Source: Haliotis asinina (Eukaryota; Mollusca; Gastropoda; Lepetellida; Haliotidae). From it: a stretch of DNA of 64,000 bases. Below are positions 22,550 to 33,540 of the stretch, one piece after another. How positions within the stretch are numbered: position 1 is the first letter of the stretch; every line of letters starts with the position of its first letter. The position numbers and the translations under genes were made by a program. The stretch lies in contig NC_090283.1 in assembly GCF_037392515.1 (NCBI RefSeq), positions 39,510,249 to 39,574,248 on the forward strand, given 5' to 3'. Under the pieces are notes generated by a model. That model worked only from the letters and a program-made list of their open reading frames with translations. It had not been told where the DNA came from and searched no databases.

Positions 22550-23400
22550 ACCTTATGTTACAGGTTGTGTCATGAAAACTCATTTTGGTCATGAATCAAA
22601 TGCGTATCTAACTACTAGTAGAAAGTAGTTTTGATTTCGTTTTTTAGCTTGATGAAAACAAACTATAATATCGTTAATCCAAATGGACTTTAGTCCGTGA
22701 ATTCATGATTTTAAAAAAATGAGGATGAGAATGAATGCTATTTAAGGTTGTTTTCACCGACCTACAAAAGCAAAATGACTTTTTACTGGTAGTAAAATGT
22801 GTATTTTATTGACGGACAATAGGATTTTGCATGACATTACTTATGACATAACAATTTCACTCTTGGAAGCGAGGTGGAGGTCAATATAATATTACTCGCA
22901 ATATTAATGTCACTTCGACCCGCACCTTGCTTCCGTGGAAGAAGTCGTTATGTTACAAATTGTGTCATGCAAAATCCTTTTGGCCATGATTCAAATACAT
23001 ATTTAACTATTAGTAGAAAGTAGCTTTGCTTTTCTAACTTGGTGAAAACAAACCATAATCTCAATAATTCTAACGGACTTTAACCCTTTTCAAAAATGGC
23101 GGCGCCCTGTTTGAGGATAAATGCTATTTAAGTTTGCTTTCACCGACTTACAAAATCAAAATTAGTTTTCACTGGTAGTAAAATATTTATTTTATTGATG
23201 GACATTAGGATTTTACGTGACATTGCTCATAACATAACAATTTCACTCTTGGAAGCAAGGCGAGAGTCGATATAATATTACTGACGATAATATTGTCACT
23301 TCGACCCCAACCTCGTTTCCGAGGAAGAAAGCGCTATGTTCATGCAAAATCCCTTTGGTCAGCAATGTGTAGTAAGCAGTCTTCTTGATTTTATTAACTC
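22550..23400. repeat. ~390-bp tandem duplication with internal palindromes
   Basis: Two diverged direct copies start at about 22557 (gttacaggttgtgtcatg) and 22951 (gttacaaattgtgtcatgc), and a third, truncated copy begins at about 23332. Shared blocks include ggtcatgaatcaaatgcgta, tagtagaaagtag and acataacaatttcactcttg. Each unit ends in a long imperfect palindrome: cttggaagcgaggtgg pairs with ccttgcttccgtggaag around an AATATTACTCGCAATATT core. No ORF. It may be a tandem MITE or the remains of a foldback transposon. Confidence 0.7.
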
Positions 23401-23639
23401 GATAAAACTTGAACTCCATTTTCTATCCTGGAAGCGTGGTAGGGGGTGAACCATCCGATTTAGTATATACCACAGGCTTCCACAACGCTCGCTTCGCACA
23501 CACAAACAACCAATTTAAGCACAAACTACTGGGTACGGTGGAAATCTGTGCATAGTGACACCATCACCCGACCCCAAAGAGCAATTGACGGCAACATAGC
23601 AATTCCGCATGTCTTTGGAGAGCTTCCTACACATTTAAA

Positions 23640-25860
23640 TATACATCAATTTCTTCACTTCAGTGACCCATGACTTGCGGTTTTTATCGTCCATGCTTTT
23701 TAACATAATATAGTTTTGTTTGGGATATCTTGTTTCTTCCATAATCAGTAGTTTACACCAGTATTTAACACATCTTATTATAGAGTCACAGCAAATATAA
23801 TGACGGCCGCATTCAGCTAAAACAGCTGCATTAGTTGTGTTATTACCAACACCAAGAACATATTTACATTATTTCACATGAAATCTTTCGAGAATTAACC
23901 ACTCTTGAAAACCCCATATTTCTGAGCAATACAGTAGGATAGGTTTAATTTGTGTATCAAACATGTGAAATAGGACAGTGGGAGAAAGGTTTTTTTATTT
24001 ATGATGAAGCTGTTTGATAGGCATGAGGGCTTTATGAGCTTGCTTTACAAACATACTGAATAGTAATGGACTGAGTACACATCCTTGGCGTACACCACTC
24101 AAGGAGTTAAAATATTCCGAAATACTACATTGTGATAGTTTTACAGCTGAAATAGACTTAGTGTACATATCACGCACTATTGAAAGCATTTTACCCCGAA
24201 TGTTGTTTCGAGAAAGAACACACCATAGTAAATCTTTATTTACACAATCAAACGCTTTGTGGAAATCAACATATAAACAATAACATCGACCCTTAGACTT
24301 CGACAAATATTTTTGATTAAGGCCTGCAGGGTGAAAACAGTATCAACAGTTTAATAACCTGATCGGAATCCAGCTTGACATTCTGGATAAAAATTATATA
24401 TCAACAAATGATTTCATTCTTTCATTTAAAATATGAGTGAAAATTTTCCTGCATGTGTCCATTAAGGAAATACCTCTATAGTTATTAACATCATTTTGTC
24501 CCCTTCTTGTGTAGTGGGAAGATTGTGCTCTGTGACCATGCAGAGGGAAAGTCTCTAGAGTTAAAGATACTATTGAACAGTACATGTAAATAAGGTAATA
24601 AAATATTACCTCCGTGTTTCCACATCTCTGGAGGTAGTCCATCAGGACCACATGATTTGCCAAGCTTTAAAGCTGATAATGCGTTTGTTATTTCGTTTAT
24701 GGTTATCTCTTTATTTAAAATATTACTAGTGTCTTCATCAATCGATGTGAAAGCATTTTCCAATATATAATGTTTGGCAAAGGTTATAAAGTCGTAGTCT
24801 ATGTTAACATCCTTAATATTCAGAATATTTTTAAAGTAGTCAACCAATTGCAAACTGTTGATAGATGTAGCCTGTGTAACTGGTTTGCCTAGTAGTGACT
24901 TAACACCCGACCAAAATGTTTTATAGTTGCCATCCGTAGATGATTGCAGTAATTGTTTAGTTGTAGCTTCGTTGTATAAATCACACTTCCTACAACACAT
25001 TTCTCTATATTTGTTTCTAGTAGTTCCAAATTCAGTAAGATGGTTAAAGTTTCCAGTAACTCGAAATTTATCTAATGCTGAATACTTTCTTTTCTTCATG
25101 TCTTTACACTCCTGGTCATGCCATACCGCACTTATTTTTTTAGTGACTCGATTGCTCATTAACATTTGTGCGTCTTTTCCGCTTTCTTGGGCAATGCTTG
25201 TAAGTTTATTAGCAGCTTCACCCGTGTGCTTATTGATAAAGCAGAAAAATCGTTCATTTGCAACAGTGATGTCCGTACACAAAGATTTAAGAAATATTTC
25301 AGAATTTGACGGCTTCCATTTATATCTATCAATATGATAAACATTCCCGTCATCTTTGCTAACAATATTTTCCGATCTACTGAAGACACACAATAGGGGA
25401 AAGTGATCTGATTCGGTACGGGTGAACACTTCAAAGTTTTCAGTTGTATCAAATATTTGAGTGGAGCACAAAATGTAATCAACCAGACTTCCACCGCTCT
25501 GTGTATGACAAGTAAAACTACCGTTAGCAACTCCAGGAAAACGACCATTTAACATATGAATTCCAAGTGAACAACAAAGGTTGATCAAATCTGTACCGTC
25601 AGAGTTTACTTCATTGTCTCTTGACCTCCTAAAAGATCTAAAGCAATCGCTTTGGTAAGTCATGTCATTCAAAATACTAATGTAAGACTCACTTTTATCA
25701 TCGTCATGTACATTAGTCGTTCAACAAACCCGTTCTGGCATTCAAATCACCTGCAATTATTACATCAACATCAACGAAAAGCGACAACAACTGTATAAGG
25801 CAAGACTCAATGAAATCAATCCCAGTCACAGTACGAGTATCAGACTTGGCTGAGGATGCT
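23640..25860 (-). mobile_element. Second LINE, minus strand, RT core deleted
   Basis: Read on the minus strand from about 25860: a partial endonuclease with AGDLNARTG (about 25750) and RTESDHFPL (about 25410), a linker, the first RT motifs LGKSCGPDGLPPEMWKHGG (about 24640), then after frameshifts QAGFRSGY, a YVDFHKAFDCVNK block and SGVRQGCVLSPLLFSMFV (about 24060). The next residues are QAHKAL, then FDTQIKPILLYCSEIWG near 23930, which in intact LINEs lie well beyond the FADD box. The catalytic segment is therefore precisely missing. It is 5'-truncated next to a host or Crypton exon at 25902. The domain order resembles the 17463 element but the sequence is clearly different. Confidence 0.85.
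24491..25672 (-). pseudogene. LINE ORF2 fragment (endonuclease C-terminus to first RT motifs)
   Basis: This is the longest open piece of the minus-strand LINE (393 codons). It holds endonuclease motifs DYILCS and RTESDHFP, then a non-catalytic linker, then ITINEITNALSALKLGKSCG and PPEMWKHGG leading into RT motif 1. The frame is lost at about 24491 and resumes shifted at 24306-23995 (RT palm part). The first residue is not a true start; codons upstream to about 25860 belong to the same protein after a frameshift. Confidence 0.8.
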
Positions 25861-25901
25861 CACATATAGATGATAATGTAGTTATTTTGGTCTTTTTGTA
25901 G

Positions 25902-26151
25902 GATTGCACTTCGCTCTTCGAGGGGGTAAGGAACATAGGACCTTGAGGATGTTTGCCAAACCACAAATAACGAGACCTCATACGGATGACAACGGCCGAA
26001 AGTTCCTTCTGTACACCGAAGATCTGTCAAAAACAAACCTTGGCGGGTTGAAGCAGAGGAAACAAGCTCCGAAGAAAGTGAGGGCATATGAAAACATTGA
26101 CAACAAGGACCGATGTTACGTCAGTATTTTCCAGAAGTACAGATCATTGTG
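25902..26151 (+). CDS. Crypton-like tyrosine recombinase, exon 1 of 3 visible
   Basis: Follows a strong acceptor (ggtctttttgtag) and ends at a tcattgtg/gtgagt donor. The frame reads LHFALRGGKEHRTLR, where LRGG.EHR carries the first catalytic arginine of the tyrosine-recombinase fold in Crypton-derived proteins (the DUF3504 / ZMYM-QRICH1-like group), then ITRPHTDDNGRKFLLYTEDL and KDRCYVSIFQKYRSL. These domains derive from Crypton DNA transposons that recombine through a tyrosine nucleophile. Upstream exons were not found; the minus-strand LINE sits immediately 5', probably in the preceding intron. Confidence 0.75.
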
Positions 26152-26313
26152 GTGAGTATATTTTCTATCAATGACTCAAAATTTAGAAACAATAACGAAA
26201 ATATAAAAAACTAACAAATTTAACATCTATAAAATGAAAATATTAAGATTTTCTTTCAATTAAGTGGATAAAGTATTTCAGAAATCATTCTTTGTTGTTT
26301 TTTTTTAATACAG

Positions 26314-26546
26314 TGTGGATGGCAAAACGACCGATTACTTCTACTTCACTCCTCGCGCCAGACCCAAGGATGGAAGTTGGTTTCTGAAAACCCAGGTTGG
26401 CCACAATACCCTCCAATCTACAGTCAAACGGCTTTGTCAAGAAGGTGGTTTACAGGGTAACAAAACAAATCATTCATTGAGAGCTTCAGCTGGCACAAGG
26501 CTTTATCAGGCCCACGTCGACGAGCAAATGATTTGTGAAATGACCG
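26314..26546 (+). CDS. Crypton-like tyrosine recombinase, exon 2
   Basis: Acceptor tttttaatacag and donor gaccg/gtaaga. It joins exon 1 through a split TG/T (Cys) codon, giving YRSLCVDGKTTDYFYFTPRA. It contains the H-x2-R catalytic pair in NHSLRASAGTRLYQAHVDEQ, followed by MICEMTG, the lead-in to the GH...Y motif. Its length and motif spacing match the C-terminal half of the DUF3504-type recombinase domain. Confidence 0.78.
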
Positions 26547-26793
26547 GTAAGAATACATTTGACAGTGCTAGACAATATTTTAATGTTTACATTGTAACAC
26601 TTATCTCATTCACGTAACACACATTGTAGCCAATGTAAATTGCACTCAAGATTAACTACGTTTGAAATAATCTAATTTCTAAGATCAGTCGCCATTATTT
26701 CACAACCTTTTATTAAGACAAAGCTACTTCATGTGCTTTGAGATATGTGATCTTACGAACACTTTATTTATGCTTTTGCCTCTCTCTTTCTAG

Positions 26794-27009
26794 GTCACAA
26801 AGAGTGAAGCTGTTCGTTCATACAAACGGACCTCTGATGATCAAAAATCTACCTTGTCCGACATCCTTACGTCAGCGGCAAAACGCCAGGAGGGTATCAA
26901 AGCTACGTGTATGGTATCTCCAGAGAAAGAGCTGAATGTCAATGCCGGAAGTGACGTTGTTTCCAGGGAATCTAAACCGACAGTCGTGTTCAATTTCAAC
27001 ATCTCGTGA
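26794..27009 (+). pseudogene. Crypton-like tyrosine recombinase, last exon, frameshifted
   Basis: Acceptor tctctctttctag. The frame that keeps GHK from the splice junction meets TGA within four codons. The other frame, one base on (from 26803), reads SEAVRSYKRTSDDQKSTLSD and runs to a TGA at 27007-27009. Family members have TGHK...V..YKR in one frame with the nucleophilic Tyr (here TAC 26821-26823), so a single-base frameshift at about 26802 separates the GH motif from the Tyr. An AATAAA at 27025-27030 follows. Unless splicing differs from my reading, the copy is inactive. Confidence 0.65.
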
Positions 27010-27127
27010 AATGTAGTTTCTAGAAATAAAATCACTGTCTCTGCTTGACGTTTTTCTTTAAGAATCTGAACGAAAAAAATGTCTCGTGAAAATCTTCTTT
27101 CAGGACCAAATAGTATTCTATAGATCC

Positions 27128-27153
27128 CAGGGACATTCTATAGAATGTCCCTG
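27128..27153. other. Perfect 26-bp palindrome
   Basis: CAGGGACATTCTA is followed directly by its reverse complement TAGAATGTCCCTG, with no spacer. It lies 98 bp downstream of the AATAAA at 27025. It could extrude as a hairpin, or be a leftover of a transposon end. Confidence 0.9.
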
Positions 27154-27159
27154 TGATAT

Positions 27160-27890
27160 TGTAAATGGCCCTGAAAGGAGGTTTACCCGACAAAAGAATA
27201 ACCTGTGAAAAGACACTAATAAGGTACCTCAGGTTTATATTGTTTCTCAAACAACTTTTGTGGCGGAGTCTGGTAAATGTTGAAATATAAGACAGCTGTT
27301 GGGTATTATGTGTACTATGTATATTTATGTGGCAGTTTTGTACAATGATAAAATTTGCAATTCATCGGTCCATTTCCAAATGAAACGGACTGTAGTGAGC
27401 AAGGTGTGGTACAAGAGACTGTCTAGCCTGGGTAACTCACCTAAAATGTTAACTGGTAGCCGGGGTAACATGCTGGAACATGTCCTATAAATATCCAAAG
27501 TAGCAAGGGATCTTGAATACAGGTGAACCGCCTTTAACTATCTTGCAAGCATGCATTTGAATGAGGTGAGGGATGAATGAATGTTTTGTTGAAAAGTTAA
27601 GCTGAATGAATGCATCCTTATCTAATATTAAATGGGAAGTCTTTATTTGTTAATTATTTGTTGTCACAGGTGAAGTGTATCTAGTTTCCTGACACAAGTA
27701 TGATGCTTCACTGAACTGCTAACACTCGTCTGTTTACTGTCTTACGGTTTGTTTCAGGCCGAAGCACCATACCTGAAGGATCGATGGTGTTAGTTTGATG
27801 GAATCATGGTTTTGTTCCTCTGGACGTCGGTTGTGTTGCAGGTAAATAGACAGTTGCATACTCCTTAATACATCATACTTATATAGCAGC
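27160..27890. other. Non-coding stretch
   Basis: Short ORFs only; no domain, splice-bounded exon or repeat recognised. Confidence 0.35.
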
Positions 27891-27907
27891 ATCAGCCTAG
27901 AGTAATG

Positions 27908-28184
27908 CGATCTGTGAAGGTCCCGGGGTAGAATAGGCCTTCAGCAACCCATGCTTGCCATAGAAGGCGACTCAGCTTGTCGTAAGAGGCGACTAACGGG
28001 ATCGGGTGGTCAGGCTCGCTGACTTGGTTGACACATGTCATCGGTTCCCAGTTGCGCAGATCGATGCTCATGTTGTTGATCACTGGATTGTCTGGTCCAG
28101 ACTCGATTATTTACAGACCGCCGCTATATAGCTGGAATATTGCTGAGAGCGGCGTAAAACTCAACCCACTCACTCACTCACTCA
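27908..28184 (+). mobile_element. Abalone-type SINE, full-length copy with 11-bp TSD
   Basis: Runs from cgatctgtgaaggtcccggg to the (actc)n tail. It is flanked by the perfect 11-bp duplication ctagagtaatg (27897-27907 and 28185-28195). This defines the full-length element (about 277 bp) and shows the 20718 copy lacks about a dozen 5' bases. No clear tRNA, 7SL or 5S head was recognised. Confidence 0.95.
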
Positions 28185-28195
28185 CTAGAGTAATG

Positions 28196-29990
28196 TAAAC
28201 AATGCTACAGAAATGGTTTGGGGTGCTTATTCTATATATAATATATATAGGAAAGTGTTTATACCATATAAAGCATAAACCAAGCCTTACCTATCTTGAC
28301 CAATAGTTATTTGGGAGATTGTTATCAGATATGTCCTGGTTTACTTTTAAAAATCGGAAAAATCAGCAATGTAAATGATTTTATGAAACAGACCATAACA
28401 TGACCTACAGATTTTCACGGATTGCATGGGAAAGGGTCATCTCATAAGGTAGCTGATAATTGTATGAGAATGCAGAACACCAAGTGCACATAAATGATTT
28501 CATGATGAACTGTAAAAGAGCGTAATACTGCTGACAAAGTATGTTACGTAGAGAAGTGTAGGGGTGTTGAAATGTAAAGCCTTGTTCAGATTTGAATTAC
28601 ATGTATTTCCATTGTTTTGTGTTGTGCTGGTATGTATTAAATTTACTTACAGATTAATGACAAGAAAAGAACTAATGTGTTCACGTATAATAGTGTGCTG
28701 GTCAAACTACACTATGGTGAAGACTCGTTCTAGCAATACAAGGACAATACATAGTGGTATTTCTGGGCGAAACTAAAGAAAATGTTTCTTTTGTTGTTTT
28801 TTTTTTTTTTTTTGGGGGGGGGGGTTTGTTTGTTTTTTTTTCTTTCATTTTGCGCGGAATAATAAAAGATCAACATTGAGCAGGTCAGTCGCTGTGGGAG
28901 GGTTTAGTATAGTTGATATATTTCCTTAAGTAAAGTCACTTTTAAGTTACTTGATAAGAAAACTGCAAGTGAAAACTGTAAGGAGAAATCTCTATTCTTG
29001 TTCGAACACCATTTTTGTCATAAGCCTTTTTCCAATTGTGGAACAACTGTCGTAATACATAGATTGTTCAAAACAAACGTTTACCAAATGTATTTGAAAG
29101 TTTACTGCCATAAAGCCTGCTTTTAACTTTAACATCGTTATTTGCAAACATACATTCATTAATAAAATTTAGAGTGAAAAGGGTTTTAACTCAAATGATA
29201 GACATCCTATGTCAAGATTTATGTCCTTGAAAGAATTTAAAGAAGGTCGTAAAGTAAAGGTGAATGACTAGAAATACCTTGGAGTGAAAAGTTCAGTAAA
29301 CAATTTTCAGAAGAAAGCTACATATATTTTGCAAATCCTGTCAACCCATGTGGAATACCTGTTTTACAGGGACATGTAGCTGTCAGAAATGGTTCCATGA
29401 CATAGATATCACGCTTTGCTTTTTTCCAAATGACATCGTATAACTGCTTAAATAGCAAAACGACACTGTCGTAACTCAAATTTTTGATTGGCCAAATATT
29501 GAATAAATATCCTTTCAATACATCACGCGAGGCAATGGTTCCAATGGTTCCAGTATAGACTGCTGTGTATGTTTATGCCTACAAATGTATACTTATTTAC
29601 TATTAGTAGGGCAGAGATTCATTATGCAATTTCTGTAGTAAATCTCTTTCGGGACGTGTCAAGGAAGCAAACCTTTATGGAATTTAGGTCAGAGGATGAA
29701 AAAACTGTTGATATCTGCAGCATGACTATTTTTGCATAAATAATTTCATCTGGATTACGGGGAAACATTGTACTTGATCGTGTCTTTTACTTGATGTTAA
29801 CGGCACCTATTTATTAATGTAACCTGGAATAACTGAAACATCACCAAAGAATTTTCAGATTGAACTCCAAAAAGATACATTTATCTATCTCTGTTTAGAT
29901 AGAAGTGAACACAATAATTTACATACACAATAGACATTCCATCACTGTTTGTTTGATGCTTCACGGACTCTTGGCTAAGCGTGTTAATAT
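28196..29990. other. Non-coding stretch with T/G homopolymers
   Basis: AT-rich. A T-run followed by a G-run lies at 28796-28826. Around 29265-29350 a plus-strand frame, broken by stops, reads KYLGVKSSVNNFQKKA, which could be a short LINE RT relic but is too weak to call. Nothing else recognised. Confidence 0.35.
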
Positions 29991-29996
29991 TTGCCA

Positions 29997-30099
29997 GGGC
30001 CTAGTTTCAAATCTCTCTTAGCGCTAAGATAGTCGTAAGTTAATGTCAATGTATGGTACTTACGACAATCTTAGGGCTAAGAGAGAAAATTTAGGCCCA
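29997..30099. mobile_element. Short inverted-repeat element (MITE-like hairpin)
   Basis: Near-perfect hairpin of about 100 bp. The left arm gggcctag...ctctcttagcgctaagatag + tcgtaagt pairs with the right arm acttacgacaatcttagggc + taagagag...taggccc around a loop of about 17 bp. No coding capacity; no obvious TSD. A more decayed relative lies at 47118-47222. Confidence 0.75.
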
Positions 30100-30104
30100 G
30101 ATTA

Positions 30105-31130
30105 TTAACATTTATTTTTCGATTTTATCAACACAGTCATATTTGACTGTAACTGATAATTTTTCCCTCATCATTTTCTTTTTTAAACATTGTGTGAATA
30201 ATAATGTTAGGAATAAAATAGAACATAATAATGACACTGAGTTATTTAACCACTAGTTATTGAAGTATCAAAATCAAGACTGAACCGTTTGGCCCCGTTG
30301 CGGTCCACGGAGGAATTGCACGCTTCTGGTTTGTTGGGGCACCAGGTTTGGGTCTTTAAGATCGGTTCTATCTGGCAGTCATGTTTCACAGCTGATCTCT
30401 GATCTCTGAGCTGAAATTGTGGATCTCTCAAGCAGAGAATGTAACGGCAATGTTTCATAATTTTGTTGAAGTCATCAAATATACACATGGAACTTAATCA
30501 AGCACCCCCTGTTTGGGAACAATGACATGAACCGAAAGGTGCCAGACGTGTTGGAAAACTGAATAATTGATCCCAGACAAAGCAATCTAATATTGGCAGT
30601 ATTCGTCTGTGAGAAATATCAATACTGTTAAACTGGGTGAAAACAGCAGGATGAATACTCCTCGGCAGCGTTAATGGTTTCAGACAGCCATGACGTCATG
30701 GAGGAACCTGTTTTCTTTTTGTCAATGGATCCGTCTCCAGGTCCGAAGATTCCAGCGCCGTCAACTGCAGACAGTGTCTGTGATGTTCATATGTATTTGG
30801 AATGGATAGCCTGCTTGCATGTGACTTGTGCTTTGTCAGACCCTTTCAAACTGAAACCTTGTTTTTCATCACCTGTAATGTACTATACTCCACCAGAAAA
30901 GTTTAGCACGCTGCACGAAAATGTCCTTAATAAAAATAATCAATGTTCTCATTGATCTGGGAATGATGCCTGTAAACTTGAGACACATGTGGAATTGCTC
31001 TGTAGCGAGAGAATTGAATTCAAGTGATCTTTGTGGAATTCCAAACCAATGAAAATCATCTAATGGCCGATGCATTTTGCATACCTGTTGACACTCTCCC
31101 AAAGGGGAAAAGCATTTTAAAACTTTGCAA
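30105..31130. other. Non-coding stretch
   Basis: Only short ORFs of unremarkable composition (for example a 93-codon frame at 30674-30955) with no recognised motif. Confidence 0.3.
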
Positions 31131-31139
31131 ATCAACCAT

Positions 31140-31750
31140 GGGACGCAGTAGAGGCACGCCTTGAAATCAGCGATAGGGAGACTGGACGCAGGTCAAACAA
31201 TTAAAGACGTAGCGCGTCATTTCAACGTGCACACGAGCACAGTTTCACTTCTCAAAACACAAGTATAGCAGACCGGCCGTGTCAGAGGTCGGCCATGCTC
31301 CAGAAGACCCCGTAAGACCACACCCACGGAAGACCGACTATTTTGTGACGTAATCACGACGTTGTGACGCCAGTCATCTCATCGGACGTGACCGCTATGG
31401 AGACGACAGCGTCTTGTTTGGGGGCAGTGATCCATGCACGTGGAAGGACAGACTTAATTGTTGTCCCAGGAAGCCGGAATGCACAACGGTATTGCGATGA
31501 GATCATCAAACCAACTGTCATCCCACTCATGCTAAAACTCCCGGCTTTACGATTCAACTTGACAACGCTAGACCGCACAAAGCCTTTCAACCAAGATATA
31601 TTCATCTTCATCCGCAACACAACATTCAGCCTTTACATTTTCCAGCAGGATCCACAGACCTCTCTCCCATAGTGCATGTATGGGACATTCTCGGCAAGAG
31701 GATCGGAGAACATCACCCCCATATCATAATCATCATCATCATCATCAATA
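31140..31750 (+). pseudogene. Tc1/mariner transposase relic
   Basis: The N-terminal HTH region (about 31165-31330) reads in pieces AGQTIKDVARHFNVHTSTVS and RPRKTTPTEDRL, the usual Tc1 DNA-binding segment. The DDE half (about 31395-31730) contains GAVIHARGRTDLIVVPG, RYCDEIIKPTVIP, a shifted LDNARPHKAF with one catalytic Asp, and DLSPIVHVWDILGKRIGEH near the C terminus. In that last motif the expected acidic residue (PIEHxWD) is Val. The sequence between the two halves is missing and several frameshifts are present. It is a dead cut-and-paste transposon; terminal inverted repeats were not found. Confidence 0.8.
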
Positions 31751-32980
31751 ACTACATGTGATGGAATATATTAGGGTTTTTAGTAAATCAAGTTCTATGC
31801 ATATATATTGCACGTGTTCATATTCCCGGTACGTTCAACTAAACGGCCCTTAACCACAGACATTCATTCTTCCTTGTCGCTCCCTTTTCTAAAATAGTGA
31901 ATATGAAGTGATATTTTTCAGTGACGAAATACGAGGATTTTAACACTTTCAAATTGTAGTAACTTTTCAACAAATTTCATTACAAGATGAATCGAATTCA
32001 CAATCTCAACCTGAATGTTGCTAATTAGGTTTCTTTCTAGATTGCGTTGACCTATGATGATATTCTAGCATACGGGCACCAAAGACGTCCCATTCGCGAC
32101 CAACTCGTGTTATTCCGGGACAAGACGAATAGCGACTCATGCCTCTCTCGAAGGATTTCATATTGGCGTAGGAACATCAGAACTACTTCAAACAGGAACG
32201 GTACTTAATTTCACCGAAGTTACCCATACTTTGTATTGTTATTTTTGTTTTTGCTTACTTATTTCAAAGAATTGAACCTCCTTGATACACCTAAAGGAAT
32301 GAGAAAATATATTTGGTAAAGACAAATTTTGACGTAATTATTACCAGATGTTCCCCTTACATTTTGAATCATATTTCTGAAAAAGGTTTAATAATTACAA
32401 ACGGGATTTACCTTGTTGAATATGCAAATAATGCTGGCTTTTTTTAAATAAAACAATAAAACAACAAAACAAGATACATTAAATCTAGAGCAGAAACTCC
32501 AAGATGTCACCTTTCTGTCATACCCCAAGTGGAATTTTGAGTTACGTACAGATATATTATTGTTTTGAAACTCGGAGCGATTTATAAATACATTTCATTA
32601 CAGTGCTTGAAGCGCACGTACGATCATAAGATCGTCAGCAATACACCAATGAGTCGTTATGTCAACACACGCACGTGTATTTGAATGGCTCACTGTCAAT
32701 AGCATAACTAATAATAATAGTCCATTTATCATGCGCACTACTCCATGCACAATGCATGCTCGAAGCACCCAATCAAATCTGATTATTATTACCCCGATTT
32801 AACCCAAGGACTCTGTTAGGCGCTAGTAGATTAGTGGTTACATGACTTATTCCATCGACTACCCATTTTCTGCTGTGTGAACAGAGGCAAATTTTAACTC
32901 AGTCGCCTAAGGCGAGACCACTGGTGTTATGTGCTTCGTTGTGGGACAGGATTGAAATCCTAGAAACTCTCAGGAGTCAA
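31751..32980. other. Non-coding stretch
   Basis: Includes a (CAT)n run at about 31728-31748. No coding exon recognised. The stretch just before 32985 may belong to the body of the 5S-like element. Confidence 0.3.
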
Positions 32981-32984
32981 GCTG

Positions 32985-33085
32985 ACATACACGGTCACCC
33001 ATCCAAGGACTGTCCGAGATCGACGGCGCTTGACTTCAACTGATTCATGACCTGAGCTTTGCACGCAGGACCACACGCCACCACG
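32985..33085 (-). repeat. 5S rRNA-like sequence (pseudogene or 5S-derived SINE head)
   Basis: On the minus strand, bases 33043-32990 read TTGAAGTCAAGCGCCGTCGA then TCTCGGACAGTCCTTGGATG and GGTGACCGTG. This corresponds to the 5S rRNA internal control region: the A box around GAAGT(T/C)AAGC and the C box around AGTxCTTGGATGGGTGACC. The 5' part (33085-33045) is only loosely 5S-like, and the 3' part beyond 32985 is not 5S. It may be a pseudogene or the head of a 5S-derived (SINE3-type) element. It is not a functional 5S gene as far as I can see. Confidence 0.45.
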
Positions 33086-33540
33086 TTTTATTATAAAAAC
33101 TTCACATTAGACAGCACAATTCTGTCCCCTACGTTCATACTGCTTTCAATATGACGATTCATATTTTTAAAAATATTTTATTAACGATAACATAAAGTCA
33201 TCAACGATTTAAGTAGTCAGGATTAAGTACTGCACTTATTTCGAGCGTTCGGACTGGTTTGTCCTATTTTCACACATAACAAGCTTCGGAAGGACGAGAC
33301 TTCGTGAAGGTTGCGGAAAAGGACGAGTAGTGACTAATGTTCCATGTGTATATGTATTGACGCCTGGGTGTGACGTCACGCGACCACGTAACCGCCTACC
33401 CCAGTGTCTTGGCGAAAAGTGCTTTCGAAGGACGTGCGTCTTAGATTCACAATATAAGCTGTGTAATGAAATATTACTGTTTATAACTGTATTTTGTGTG
33501 TGTTATATGTATCTAGACTCATTGCTAGATCCAAGGAAGA
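33086..33540. other. Non-coding flank of the MULE relic
   Basis: Nothing recognised; no terminal inverted repeat found. Confidence 0.3.

Noticed and set aside
29160-29350. LINE RT-like string KYLGVKSSVNNF on the plus strand
   Set aside because: Too short, interrupted by stops, and no other RT motif around it.
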